A stretch of 64,000 nucleotides of DNA from Kitasatospora sp. MMS16-BH015. GTDB lineage: Bacteria; Actinomycetota; Actinomycetes; Streptomycetales; Streptomycetaceae. Positions within the stretch are counted from its first letter, which is position 1, and each line of letters opens with the position of its first letter. The notes under the pieces are model-generated. The model did no database searches. It was not told the origin of the DNA and saw only the letters and a list, made by a program, of their open reading frames with translations. The stretch is taken from assembly GCF_002943525.1 (NCBI RefSeq), contig NZ_CP025394.1:2728001-2792000 (forward strand), written 5' to 3'. This document shows, in pieces, positions 16,748 through 25,905 of this stretch. The position numbers were made by a program, and so were the translations under genes.

Positions 16748-18586
16748 CTACTGCTGCTGCTTCGGTACCTGGTAGTCCTTGCCGAGCACGACCACGATGT
16801 CGGCGTTCTGCACGTCGGTGGTCTTCTTCACCGCCGACTCGGGCAGGCCGAGGCTGCTCGCGAGGCTCTTGGCGGCGCCCTGCCGGGCGTCGTCGGTGTA
16901 GCGGATCTCACTGGTCGGCTGGGTCGAGGACGCCTTGTCGCTGCCCGGCACCAGGTTGAGCCCGGAGTTGGTGACCTGCACGCCGGCGCTGTCGCGCGCC
17001 TTGTCGTCCCCGGAGGCGTTGACGATGCTCACCCGGGCCGTCTGGCCGCCGGCCTGCGCGCTGTGCACGGTACCGCCGAGCACCTCCTTGACCTGCGGGC
17101 CGGCCACCGACTCGTTGAGCGTGCCGTCCGGCTGCACCTTGAGGGTGCTCACCGCGAAGTGCCCGTTCTTCGCCTGCTGGGCGAGCTGGGCCAGCACCCC
17201 GGCCAGCGCCTGCTCGGGCAGCGAGGGGTCGAGCACCTGGTTGAGCCGGTGCACGGTGTCCTGAGCGTCCGGGAGCTCGGTGGGCATCGCGTTGACGATG
17301 CCGTTCAGCACCTGGCCGAACCGGGCCAGCTGGGCGTCCCGGGTCTCGTTCGGTCCCTGGTAGGTGGCGTAGAGCAGGGCGGCCCGGCCGTTCAGCCGGA
17401 TGTCCTTGCCGACGGCGGCCAGCTGCTTGCCCGCGTCGTTGATCTCCACGTTGGTGTCGACCTTGACCCCGCCGATGCCGTCCACCAGCAGCGGCAGGTA
17501 CGGGGTGTCCACCCGCCAGGTGCCCGCGACCGGGGCGCCGAGCACGGTGGAGAGGCCGTCCCGCAGGCCGGAGTCACCGAGCGTGCCCGCGCCCTGGGAG
17601 ACCGGCACGGTCGAGCCGTCGCCACCGCCCGGCAGCTTCAGCCCGTCCGGCAGCAGCAGGGCCGAGCCCTTGCCGCCCGCCTCGTCGTCGACCAGCAGCG
17701 CGGTGGAGACCTTGCCGTTGAGGTCCTTGAGGTAGACCACGTTGACCTGCCGCTTGCCCACGGCCTTGGCCACCGTGGACGGCCCGCCGCCGAGCTTCCC
17801 GCTCCACCACAGGTACCCGCCCGCACCGGCCGCGGCTACCAGCAGCGCCACCGCGCCGGCGATCGCCCGGGTGCGCAGCTTGCGCCGCCGCTCGTCCCGG
17901 CGTTCGGAGCGCGACTCGGCGAACTTCAGCCAGTCGATGACGTCCTCGGTCTCCTCCGCCGGTTCGTCGACGAAGGTGAACTCACCCGTGGCGTAGTCGT
18001 CCTCGGCCCCGCTCTGCGGCGCGCGCGGCCGCGGGGCCGCCGGACGGGCGGCCGTGGCCGTCGCCCGGGGCGCGGCGGGCGGGGCCGCCGGGGCCTGCAC
18101 CGGCTGGACGGGTTGCGGCGCGACCGGCTGCGGCGCGACCGGCTGCGGCGCGACCGGCTGGGGCGCGACGGGTCGCGGTGCGACCGGCTGGGGAGCCGGC
18201 GGCTGCACCGGCTGTTGGTAGTACTGCTGCGGCGGGTACTCCTGGTACGACGGCTGCTGCTCGTGGCCGGGCTGCTGGTAGCCGGACTGGTCGTAACCGG
18301 GCTGCTGCTCGTGGCCGGGCTGCTCGTAGCCGGGTTGCCGGTAGCCGGACTGTTCGTAGCCGGGCTGCTGCTCGTAGCCGGACTGCTGGTAGTGACCGGG
18401 CTGCTGGTAGCCCTGGTAGGACTGCTGCGGGTACTCCTGGTACTCCTGATAGTCCTGGTACGGCTGCTGCTGCCCCTGGTGGGGCTGCTGCTGGTAGTAC
18501 TGCTGCCCGTAACCGGTCTGCGGGTACTGCTCCTGCGGCGGGTACTCCTGGTACGGGTAGCCCTCGCCCTCCGGCTGTCCGGTCAC
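16748..18586 (-). CDS. LytR-CpsA-Psr (LCP) family protein with Gln/Tyr/Pro-rich cytoplasmic domain
   Basis: A 612-residue membrane protein of the LCP family, whose members attach anionic glycopolymers to peptidoglycan. The first about 150 residues are a cytoplasmic low-complexity domain of Tyr-Gln-Pro-Gly repeats (YQQPGYEQ-like), then Pro/Ala/Val repeats (PVAPQ) to about 195. The membrane helix is at about 239-260 ([21 protein letters not shown]). The extracellular LCP domain is at about 275-480 and a LytR_C domain at about 515-610 ([20 protein letters not shown]). Arg/Asp positions of the LCP active site are only partly recognisable, so ligase activity is not certain. Its start overlaps the nadD stop by four bases. 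Confidence 0.85.
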   Translation of the reverse strand: MTGQPEGEGYPYQEYPPQEQYPQTGYGQQYYQQQPHQGQQQPYQDYQEYQEYPQQSYQGYQQPGHYQQSGYEQQPGYEQSGYRQPGYEQPGHEQQPGYDQSGYQQPGHEQQPSYQEYPPQQYYQQPVQPPAPQPVAPRPVAPQPVAPQPVAPQPVAPQPVQPVQAPAAPPAAPRATATAARPAAPRPRAPQSGAEDDYATGEFTFVDEPAEETEDVIDWLKFAESRSERRDERRRKLRTRAIAGAVALLVAAAGAGGYLWWSGKLGGGPSTVAKAVGKRQVNVVYLKDLNGKVSTALLVDDEAGGKGSALLLPDGLKLPGGGDGSTVPVSQGAGTLGDSGLRDGLSTVLGAPVAGTWRVDTPYLPLLVDGIGGVKVDTNVEINDAGKQLAAVGKDIRLNGRAALLYATYQGPNETRDAQLARFGQVLNGIVNAMPTELPDAQDTVHRLNQVLDPSLPEQALAGVLAQLAQQAKNGHFAVSTLKVQPDGTLNESVAGPQVKEVLGGTVHSAQAGGQTARVSIVNASGDDKARDSAGVQVTNSGLNLVPGSDKASSTQPTSEIRYTDDARQGAAKSLASSLGLPESAVKKTTDVQNADIVVVLGKDYQVPKQQQ

Positions 18587-19221
18587 GTCCTGCCTCCCGT
18601 GGTCGCACCCCGGTCCGACGCGTAGAGCGCCCGCTTGTCGATGTAGCGGACCACACCGTCCGGGACGAGGTACCAGACCGGCTCGCCCTTGGCGACGCGC
18701 AGCCGGCAGTCGGTGGAGGAGATGGCCAGCGCCGGAACCTCTATCAGCGAGACCCCGCCGACCGGAAGGCCCGCGTCGGAGAGGGTGTGGCCGGGCCGGG
18801 TGCAGCCGATGAAGTGGGCGAGCGAGAAGAGCTCCTCGGAGTCCCGCCAGGAGAGGATCTGGGCCAGCGCGTCGGCGCCGGTGATGAAGAAGAGGTCCGC
18901 GTCGGGGTGGAGCGCGCGGAGGTCACGCAGCGTGTCCACCGTGTAGGTGGGACCCTCGCGGTCGATGTCGATCCGGCTCACCGAGAACTGCGGGTTCTCG
19001 GCGGTGGCGATGACCGTCATCAGGTAGCGGTCCTCGGCCGAGGTGACGTCGCGGTCGCTCTTCTGCCAGGGCTTCCCGGTCGGCACGAAGATCACCTCGT
19101 CGAGGTGGAAGGCGCTGGCCACCTCACTGGCCGCGACGAGGTGCCCGTGGTGGATCGGATCGAAGGTGCCGCCCATCACGCCCAGGCGCTTCCTCGGCGG
19201 TGCGTCGGCCTGCTGTCCCAT
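18583..19221 (-). CDS. nadD: Nicotinate-nucleotide adenylyltransferase
   Basis: A 212-residue enzyme that makes nicotinic acid adenine dinucleotide from NaMN and ATP in NAD synthesis. The nucleotidyltransferase motif [12 protein letters not shown] is near the N terminus and [13 protein letters not shown] near the C terminus matches ISSTxx[11 protein letters not shown] is also conserved. The start at [15 protein letters not shown] is chosen because it lies shortly before the first strand; an upstream ATG 13 codons earlier is less likely. It overlaps the LCP gene by four bases, and rsfS follows, the standard actinobacterial order. Confidence 0.95.
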   Translation of the reverse strand: MGQQADAPPRKRLGVMGGTFDPIHHGHLVAASEVASAFHLDEVIFVPTGKPWQKSDRDVTSAEDRYLMTVIATAENPQFSVSRIDIDREGPTYTVDTLRDLRALHPDADLFFITGADALAQILSWRDSEELFSLAHFIGCTRPGHTLSDAGLPVGGVSLIEVPALAISSTDCRLRVAKGEPVWYLVPDGVVRYIDKRALYASDRGATTGGRT

Positions 19222-19297
19222 GCCGCCACACCTTACGCGACGCGCGTGACGGCGGGGCAAGCCGTGTCACCGCCACGCAGCGCGCGGGAGCTCCGGC

Positions 19298-19444
19298 TCA
19301 GCGGTCGCGGTTGAAACGCGTGGTGACGTAGAGCAGCAGGAGGAGGATGAAGAGCGCCGCGCCACCGGTCAGGTACGGGTTCAGGCTCTCGTGGTTGCCG
19401 CCCTCGGCGATCGAGGTCAGGGCGGGCGTCAGGGCAAGGCTCAT
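19298..19444 (-). CDS. 48-residue single-helix membrane peptide
   Basis: A small frame starting MSLALTPALTSIAEGGNH and ending RFNRDR. It has one hydrophobic helix (about 25-43, GGAALFILLLLLYVTT) preceded by a polar segment and followed by a basic end, which suggests an N-out, C-in single-pass topology. It lies just upstream of nadD on the same strand. Codon use (GC at nearly every third base) supports coding. Function unknown. Confidence 0.75.
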   Translation of the reverse strand: MSLALTPALTSIAEGGNHESLNPYLTGGAALFILLLLLYVTTRFNRDR

Positions 19445-19641
19445 GGTCGGCGGGCTCTTCTCGGCTCGACGGGCGGGGCAGGGTACGAGCCGCTGCGGCT
19501 CGCGCGCTCATCGTACGGGGGCGGCGCTCGCAACCGCGCGGCGGCCCACCGCGTCTGACTCCCGGTGAGGAACCGCCCCGGGACTGCGTCAGCTCCGGCG
19601 GCCCGGCGCCGCGCCCGCGGGGTCGGCCACCGCGAGCCCGG

Positions 19642-19788
19642 TCAGTTGTTGCGGCCGGCCCGGACCAGGATCCAGGCCAGCAGGCCCACGCCGACGATCG
19701 AGCCGATCACGACCAGTCGCAGGAAGAGGCCCGGGCCGTTCTCGGTGGAGATCGGGGCGGCCAGCTGCGCGGCGACGACGGCGTTCAT
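19642..19788 (-). CDS. 48-residue membrane peptide, function unknown
   Basis: MNAVVAAQLAAPISTENG is followed by one hydrophobic helix (LFLRLVVIGSIVGVGLLAWI) and a basic end (LVRAGRNN). GAGGAG lies about eight bases before the ATG. It is the same size and topology as the peptide at 19298-19444, though the sequences are not alike. It is divergent from the M48 protease gene, 176 bases away. Confidence 0.75.
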   Translation of the reverse strand: MNAVVAAQLAAPISTENGPGLFLRLVVIGSIVGVGLLAWILVRAGRNN

Positions 19789-19964
19789 GGACGGGCTCCT
19801 CGGAGGCGGTGCGGTACGGCCCCGGACGTCGGACCGTACCGCCAGGGTAGACCGGCTCACGCCCGGCTCCCGCGCGGCCCCCCGGGCGTAGCGTGGTGGC
19901 GGGGACGAGTACGCACGGCAAGTCGTTCAGTGGACAACCGACCGGTACCAGGAGGCACCTGACC

Positions 19965-20984
19965 ATGACCGACCCGACGAACGAGAAGTCCCCCAGCCGC
20001 CGCCGTCAGCGCTTCCCCGAGATCTCCACCCGGGCCTGGGAGCACCCGGCCGACCGCTCGGCCCTGGTGGCCCTGCGCAGGCTCACCGGCTTCGACGAGG
20101 TGCTCAAGAAGCTCGCCGGGCTGGTCTCCGAGCGCAGCGTCCGGCTGATGTACCTGGCCACCGCCGTCCGGGTCTCCGAGCGGCAGTTCCCCGAGCTGCA
20201 CGCGATGGTCCGGGACGCGGCGTACGTGCTCGACCTGGAGAAGGTCCCCGAGCTGTACGTCACCCAGGACCCGACGGTGAACGCGATGTGCGTGGGCATG
20301 GACACCCCCGTCATCGTGCTCACCACCGGGCTGGTGGACCTGCTGGACGAGGAGGAGCTGCGGGCCGTGATCGGCCACGAGGTCGGGCACGCGATGTCCG
20401 GCCACGCGGTCTACCGGACGATGCTGCTGGTCCTCACCAACATCGCCACCCGGATCGCCTGGCTGCCGCTGGGCAACCTGGCGATCAGCGCGATCATCAC
20501 GGCGCTCAAGGAGTGGTTCCGCAAGGCCGAGCTCTCCTGCGACCGGGCCGGGCTGCTGGCCGGGCAGGACCTGCAGGCCTCGATGCGCGGCCTGATGAAG
20601 CTGGCCGGCGGGCACGACCTGGCCGAGCTGAACGTGGACGCCTTCCTGGAGCAAGCCGAGGAGTACGAGCGGGCCGGCGACCTGCGGGACGGCGTGATCA
20701 AGCTGCTGCAGGTGCTGCCGCAGACCCACCCCTTCGCCGTGGTGCGGGTGGCCGAGCTCAAGAAGTGGTCCGAGACGCCGGAGTACCGGGCGATCCTGGC
20801 CGGCGAGTACCCGCGCCGGGGCGACGACCCGTCCACCTCGGTGGGTGAACAGTGGAAGGCCGCGGCCGACTCCTACGCCAAGTCGGTCAAGGAGAGCAAG
20901 GACCCGCTGATGGGCCTGGTCCGGGACATCGCGGGCGGGGTCGGGAACGTGGGCGGCAAGATCCGCGACACCTTCACCAAGTAG
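19965..20984 (+). CDS. M48 family zinc metallopeptidase
   Basis: A 339-residue peptidase. The zinc motif HEVGH lies at 137-141 in VIGHEVGHAMSGHA, with the third ligand region in KAELSCDRAGLLAG at about 189. Hydrophobic segments around 150-175 (MLLVLTNIATRIAWLPLGNLAISAII) suggest membrane association. Homologues act in membrane or lipoprotein quality control, but the substrate is not known. ATG start with AGGAGG upstream. It stands alone on the plus strand between minus-strand genes. Confidence 0.92.
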   Translation: MTDPTNEKSPSRRRQRFPEISTRAWEHPADRSALVALRRLTGFDEVLKKLAGLVSERSVRLMYLATAVRVSERQFPELHAMVRDAAYVLDLEKVPELYVTQDPTVNAMCVGMDTPVIVLTTGLVDLLDEEELRAVIGHEVGHAMSGHAVYRTMLLVLTNIATRIAWLPLGNLAISAIITALKEWFRKAELSCDRAGLLAGQDLQASMRGLMKLAGGHDLAELNVDAFLEQAEEYERAGDLRDGVIKLLQVLPQTHPFAVVRVAELKKWSETPEYRAILAGEYPRRGDDPSTSVGEQWKAAADSYAKSVKESKDPLMGLVRDIAGGVGNVGGKIRDTFTK

Positions 20985-21002
20985 CAGCCGCCCGGGCGGC
21001 GG

Positions 21003-22046
21003 TCACCGCAGCGTCGCGCAGAGCTGCCAGGCCGGGACGGTGTGGTCGGCCGGGTCCACCGCCGGCGGGGCGGGCGGCAGGCCGGTCAGCACCGGCTGGA
21101 AGTGGTCGGCCTGCCGGGCCGCGCAGGAGGTGGGGCCGGCCTGGGTGGCGGCGTCCACCAGGCGCAGCCGGCCGGCCGAGAGGTCGGTGCGGTCGAACTC
21201 CATCCGCAGCGCCCGCCGGACGGAGTAGAGGCTCACCTGGAGCGGGCGCTCCGTCCCGGCCGGCCGCAGGGCGTAGACGAAGGTGTGGTCGGTGGTGACC
21301 TCCAGGGTGCCGCTGTCAGCCTCGGCGAAGGCCATCGTGCCGGTCACCTTGACGGTGTCGGTGGCCAGCGCCACCTGCCCGGGGTCGAACCGCACCTGCC
21401 AGCCGGTGGCCGCGTGGTGCTCGTCGTCGCGCGGGCTGTTCATGCTGTCGTCGTACTGCGCCTGCTCACCGGGGGTGAGCACCGCCCGCACCTGGGCGGT
21501 GTCGCCCTCGGTGAGCACGGCCGGGGTCAGGTCGGCCAGCGTGAGGTAGCGCTCCGCCACGTCCAGCGCGCGCATCACCTCGATCCGGGTGAAGTGCGCG
21601 GTCGCGGCGGGCACGGGCTCGCCGAAGCCGGCCGAGCCGTCGCCGTAGCCGGTGGGCAGCGCGGCGAACGGGTTGCGGTAGTCGGCCACCGGCCGGACGG
21701 GTGAACTCGGGGACAGCGCCGTGAGGCTGACGGTCAGTTGGTCACCGCTCGGCGCGGCCACCAGTCGCCGGGGCGAGCTCACGCCGAAGTACACCGCCGC
21801 CGCGAAGGCCATCGCGACGAGCAGCAGCAGCGCCACCGCCTGGCGCGGCAGCGAACCGAGCGGCCCGAGCCCGATCCGGGTGCGCACCGCCCTCGGGTAG
21901 TGGCCGCCGAGGCGCTCGCGGGCCGACAGCTCCTGGATCCGCGCAGCCCGGACGAACGACTCGTCGAAGACGACGGATCGGTACTCGTCCTCGTTGCCGG
22001 ACCCACCGTCGGGCGCACCCTCCGGAGGTTCGCGCGGGTCACCCAT
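21003..22046 (-). CDS. Single-pass membrane protein with VVFDExFVR motif, large outer domain
   Basis: A 347-residue protein of unknown function. A cytoplasmic N terminus carries YRSVVFDESFVRAA and IQELSARERLG at about 22-47, one membrane helix follows at about 70-90 (AVALLLLVAMAFAAAVYFGV), then a soluble domain of about 255 residues that should face outward, with two cysteines near the C terminus. The next gene upstream shares the N-terminal motif. It converges on the M48 gene with 18 bases between. Confidence 0.75.
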   Translation of the reverse strand: MGDPREPPEGAPDGGSGNEDEYRSVVFDESFVRAARIQELSARERLGGHYPRAVRTRIGLGPLGSLPRQAVALLLLVAMAFAAAVYFGVSSPRRLVAAPSGDQLTVSLTALSPSSPVRPVADYRNPFAALPTGYGDGSAGFGEPVPAATAHFTRIEVMRALDVAERYLTLADLTPAVLTEGDTAQVRAVLTPGEQAQYDDSMNSPRDDEHHAATGWQVRFDPGQVALATDTVKVTGTMAFAEADSGTLEVTTDHTFVYALRPAGTERPLQVSLYSVRRALRMEFDRTDLSAGRLRLVDAATQAGPTSCAARQADHFQPVLTGLPPAPPAVDPADHTVPAWQLCATLR

Positions 22047-22126
22047 ACCACCAAGAGTAAGGCTGGGGCTCGGCCGCTACGAGAGTCTGCGCAGGACGAG
22101 TTGCCACCTGCGGGCGGGGCGGGTCG

Positions 22127-22717
22127 CTACCTGGGCAGCAGGGCCGGCACGGAGGGGCTCGGCACCGTGGTCACGCCCGGGCTGCTGGTGCCGCTCTCCG
22201 GGCGGCGCGGCGACTCGGTGTCACTGCCGCCGGTGCCCCGGTAGATCGCGGCCACCGCGACGGCCACCACGCTCACGCCCATCACCACGGCCAGCACCCA
22301 GGCGATCGGCCGGTGCCAGCGCTGCTGGGCCACGTGCCGGCCGCCCACCCGGCGGGCCGCCTCGTACCGCGCCGCCCGGCCCCAGCCGGCCCGCCGCAGG
22401 TAGGCCCGGCGCTGGGCGCGGGCCGCCCGGGCGGAGGCGGTGAAGGGATCCGGGTAGTGCCGTTCGTCGTCCGCCCCGCCCGGGTGCGGACGCAGCTCGA
22501 GCGGCAGGCCGTCGGGCTCGTAGCCCCGGCCGTAGGCCACGCCGTCGGGCTCGAACCGCGCCTCGGCGGCGGCCAGCTGCCGCTCCCGGGCGCTCGGCTC
22601 GTGCACGGCGGCGGACCGGACGAAAGCCTCGTCGAAGACCACGGTGGCGAACTCGTCGTCCGCATCACCGTGGTCGGCGCCGCCGGAGTACGGCGAGCCC
22701 CCCACATCCTCAGCCAT
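22127..22717 (-). CDS. Single-pass membrane protein sharing the VVFDExFVR motif
   Basis: A 196-residue protein. The N terminus has FATVVFDEAFVRSAAVHEPSARERQ (quoted here as VVFDEAFVRSA and EPSARER) at about 23-46, a basic Arg/Ala-rich middle (about 90-130), one membrane helix at about 137-159 (IAWVLAVVMGVSVVAVAVAAIY), and a short Pro/Ser/Thr tail. It lies 80 bases upstream of the 347-residue protein with the same motif, so the two probably form a unit. Function unknown. Confidence 0.75.
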   Translation of the reverse strand: MAEDVGGSPYSGGADHGDADDEFATVVFDEAFVRSAAVHEPSARERQLAAAEARFEPDGVAYGRGYEPDGLPLELRPHPGGADDERHYPDPFTASARAARAQRRAYLRRAGWGRAARYEAARRVGGRHVAQQRWHRPIAWVLAVVMGVSVVAVAVAAIYRGTGGSDTESPRRPESGTSSPGVTTVPSPSVPALLPR

Positions 22718-22793
22718 GGGGCTCAGCGTATTACCGGGCGGGCGATTTGTCTGTGGCTCCCGGCAGACGGCCCAGCCGACCGGGAGGCCCCGG

Positions 22794-24068
22794 TCAGCGC
22801 AGGTGGCCGTCGCCGGTGACGAGGTACTTCGTGGAGGTCAGCTCCGGCAGGCCCATCGGGCCCCGCGCGTGCAGCTTCTGGGTGGAGATGCCGATCTCCG
22901 CGCCGAAGCCGAACTCACCCCCGTCGGTGAACCGGGTGGAGGCGTTGACCGCCACCGTGGCCGCGTCCACCAGCTGGGTGAAGCGGCGGGCGGCGGTCTG
23001 CGAGCCGGTCACGATCGCCTCGGTGTGGCCGGAGGACCAGCGGCGGATGTGCGCCACGGCGGCCTCCAGCGAGGGCACCACGGCGGCGGCCAGGTCGAGG
23101 GAGAGGTACTCCTCCGCCCAGTCCTCCTCGGTGGCCGGCACCACGGTGGCGGCCGACCCCTCGGCGGCCTTGAGCACCGCCTCGTCCGCGTGCACCGTCA
23201 CCCCGGCCTCGGCCAGCGCGGCCAGCGCGAGCGGCAGGAACTCGGCCGCGATGTCCTGGTGCACCAGCAGCGTCTCGGCGGAGTTGCAGACGCTCACCCG
23301 CTGCGCCTTGGAGTTGAGCAGCACCGCGACGGCCATCTCGAGGTCGGCCTGGGCGTCCACGTAGACGTGGCAGTTGCCGGTGCCGGTCTCGATCACCGGG
23401 ACGGTGGAGCCCTCGACCACGGTGCGGATCAGCGAGGCGCCGCCGCGCGGGATCAGCACGTCCACCAGGCCGCGGGCCCGCATCAGCTCGGTGACCGACT
23501 CGCGGCTCTCCCCCGGCACCAGCTGCACCGCGTCGGCGGGCAGCCCGGCCGAGGCCACCGCGTCGCGGAGCACGGCGACCAGCGCGGTGTTGGAGCGGTA
23601 CGCGGAGGCCGAGCCGCGCAGCAGCACGGCGTTGCCGGACTTGAGGCAGAGCGCGGCGGCGTCCACCGTGACGTTGGGCCGGGCCTCGTAGATGATGCCG
23701 ACCACGCCGAGCGGCACCCGCACCTGCCGGACGTCGAGACCGTTGGGCAGCGTGTACCCGCGGACCACCTCGCCGACCGGGTCGGGCAGCCCGACCACGT
23801 TCCGCACGTCGGCGGCGATCGCCGCCACCCGCTCCTCGGTCAGCGTCAGCCGGTCGACCACCGACTCGGCCGTCCCGGCCGCCCGGGCCCTGGCCACGTC
23901 CTCGGCGTTGGCGGCGGTGATCTCGGCGCTCCGGGCCACCAGCGCGTCGGCGATCGCCAGCAGCGCGGCGTCCTTCGCCCTGCGCGGCACTGGGGCGAGC
24001 TCGGCGGCCGCCTCCCGGGCACGGCGCGCGGCGGCGAGGACGGGGCTGTCGGTCTGGCTACTGGTCAT
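22794..24068 (-). CDS. proA: Gamma-glutamyl phosphate reductase
   Basis: A 424-residue NADPH-dependent enzyme that reduces glutamyl-5-phosphate to glutamate-5-semialdehyde, the second step of proline synthesis. The catalytic cysteine sits in [37 protein letters not shown] and [16 protein letters not shown] are hallmark segments. Length is normal. It lies downstream of proB on the same strand with one small gene between, a common arrangement. Confidence 0.97.
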   Translation of the reverse strand: MTSSQTDSPVLAAARRAREAAAELAPVPRRAKDAALLAIADALVARSAEITAANAEDVARARAAGTAESVVDRLTLTEERVAAIAADVRNVVGLPDPVGEVVRGYTLPNGLDVRQVRVPLGVVGIIYEARPNVTVDAAALCLKSGNAVLLRGSASAYRSNTALVAVLRDAVASAGLPADAVQLVPGESRESVTELMRARGLVDVLIPRGGASLIRTVVEGSTVPVIETGTGNCHVYVDAQADLEMAVAVLLNSKAQRVSVCNSAETLLVHQDIAAEFLPLALAALAEAGVTVHADEAVLKAAEGSAATVVPATEEDWAEEYLSLDLAAAVVPSLEAAVAHIRRWSSGHTEAIVTGSQTAARRFTQLVDAATVAVNASTRFTDGGEFGFGAEIGISTQKLHARGPMGLPELTSTKYLVTGDGHLR

Positions 24069-24152
24069 GCGGGCAAGGGTAGCGATTCCGACCCGGTGAC
24101 CAGCCCCGCTTTCACTCGCTGAGACGGCCCGACGCGCTCCGCAAGGGCGGCC

Positions 24153-24590
24153 CTAGTACGGGTGGACGCCGCCGAGGTTGGGCGGGGGCTCGCCGAAGCC
24201 CTCGGCGACCCGGTGGTGGTAGGTGGGGCGGTCGACCACCTCCAGGCCGACGATCTCCCAGGGCGGGAGGTTGGCCGTCAGCTTGTGCTCGCCCCAGAGC
24301 CGCAGCGCGATGGCGGCCGCGTCGTGCAGGTCACGGGCCTGCTCCCAGTAGCGGATCTCGGCCCGGTCGGTGGCGTAACGGGCCGTCAGGAAGAAGGAGT
24401 GGTCATGCGCGAGGCGCTCCAGGGCGGCCTTGAGCTCGTCCAGCGGGGTGGCCCGCCCGGCCACGCTGAGCACCACGTGCCAGAGCCGCGCCTCCTCCGG
24501 CTCCGGCTCCACCGCGGCCGCACCGTCCGGGACACTGGCGAGCCGCCGCTGCGGGCGCCCGGGCAGTGCTTCCTGGCCCCTGCGTCCCAC
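24153..24590 (-). CDS. Conserved small protein between proB and proA
   Basis: A 145-residue soluble protein with no recognised characterised family. A GTG start with GAGG upstream is used. The core (LWHVVLSVAGRATPLDELKAALERLAHDHSF, quoted in part: WHVVLSVAGRATPLDELKAA) looks like an alpha/beta fold, and the C-terminal segment LPPWEIVGLEVVDRPTYHHR is strongly patterned. Its place inside the proBA unit may be only positional. Function unknown. Confidence 0.75.
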   Translation of the reverse strand: MGRRGQEALPGRPQRRLASVPDGAAAVEPEPEEARLWHVVLSVAGRATPLDELKAALERLAHDHSFFLTARYATDRAEIRYWEQARDLHDAAAIALRLWGEHKLTANLPPWEIVGLEVVDRPTYHHRVAEGFGEPPPNLGGVHPY

Positions 24591-24665
24591 CGGCGGCCTC
24601 CTCGTTCTCCACGCGTCCCCCGGGCCGACGACGGCTCGGCCCGCCCCTGACGGAAGGGCCGCCCG

Positions 24666-25805
24666 TCAGCCGCGCAGCACGACCAGGTCGTCGCGGTGGA
24701 TGACCTCACGCTCGTACGCGGCACCGAACTCCTGGGCCAGGTCACGGGTGGACCGGCCGAGCAGACGGGGCAACTCCCTCGCATCAAAGTTGACCAGCCC
24801 ACGGGCGACGATGTGGCCGTTTTCGCCAAGAAGGTCCACCGGATCGCCCGCGGCGAAATCCCCGTCCACCCGGGTGACCCCGGCCGGCAGCAGCGACGCA
24901 CCGCCCGAGACCACGGCCGTCACGGCCCCCGCGTCCAGCTGGAGGGCCCCGCGCGGGCTGCTCGCGTGGGCCAGCCAGAGCAGCCGGTCGGCCGAACGGC
25001 TGCCGGTGCGCAGAAAGAGCGTGCCAGTCGACCGGCCGGCCAGCGCGTCGGCCGCCTGGCTCGCGGCGGTCAGCACCACCGGGATGCCGGCCCCGGTGGC
25101 GATCCGGGCGGCCTCCACCTTGGTGACCATGCCCCCGGTGCCGACCCCGGCCTTGCCCGCGCTGCCGATCTCGATGCCCTCGAGGTCCTGCGGACCGCTC
25201 ACCTGCTCGATCCGGCTGGTGCCCGGCCGGCTCGGGTCGCCGTCGTAGAGGCCGTCCACGTCGGAGAGCAGCACCAGCAGGTCGGCCCGGACCAGGTGGG
25301 CCACCAGGGCGGCCAGCCGGTCGTTGTCGCCGAACTTGATCTCGGCGGTGGCCACGGTGTCGTTCTCGTTGACGATCGGCATCGCGCCCATCGCCAGCAG
25401 CTGGTCCAGGGTGCGGTAGGCGTTGCGGTAGTGGGCCCGGCGGCTGGCGTCCTCCGCCGTCAGCAGCACCTGGCCGACGCGGATGCCGTACCGGGCGAAG
25501 GAGGCGGTGTACCGGGCCACCAGCAGCCCCTGGCCGACGCTCGCGGCGGCCTGCTGCCGGGCCAGGTCGGTGGGCCGCCGGTCCAGCCCGAGCGGGGCCA
25601 GCCCGGCCGCGATCGCCCCGGAGGAGACCAGCACGACCTCGGGGGCGTCGACCCGGCCGCGCGTCTTGGCCAGCGCGTCCACCAGGGCGTCCACCCGGTC
25701 CGCGTCCAGCCCGCCGGCGGCGGTGGTGAGCGAGGAGGAGCCGACCTTGACGACGATCCGGCGTGCCGTCAGGACCTCCTGACGCAGGGTCTGCTCGGTC
25801 ACCAC
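24666..25805 (-). CDS. proB: Glutamate 5-kinase
   Basis: A 379-residue kinase that phosphorylates glutamate as the first and feedback-regulated step of proline synthesis. The amino-acid kinase domain (about 1-265) has VVKVGSSSLT, LVSSGAIAAG, NENDTVA and GTGGMVTKVEAARIA. A C-terminal PUA domain (about 285-375) contains GALQLDAGAVTAVVSGGASLLPAGV, as in long ProB proteins. GTG start. It follows obg by 100 bases on the same strand, the normal order in actinobacteria. Confidence 0.97.
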   Translation of the reverse strand: MVTEQTLRQEVLTARRIVVKVGSSSLTTAAGGLDADRVDALVDALAKTRGRVDAPEVVLVSSGAIAAGLAPLGLDRRPTDLARQQAAASVGQGLLVARYTASFARYGIRVGQVLLTAEDASRRAHYRNAYRTLDQLLAMGAMPIVNENDTVATAEIKFGDNDRLAALVAHLVRADLLVLLSDVDGLYDGDPSRPGTSRIEQVSGPQDLEGIEIGSAGKAGVGTGGMVTKVEAARIATGAGIPVVLTAASQAADALAGRSTGTLFLRTGSRSADRLLWLAHASSPRGALQLDAGAVTAVVSGGASLLPAGVTRVDGDFAAGDPVDLLGENGHIVARGLVNFDARELPRLLGRSTRDLAQEFGAAYEREVIHRDDLVVLRG

Positions 25806-25905
25806 GTGCCTCCACTCTGTACGGGACGGGCCCGCCGCCCGGTGCGTAATGTACGCGATCCGGACGGCGGGCCCGCTCGGAGCTCAACCGATGGACTCCG
25901 TGGAC

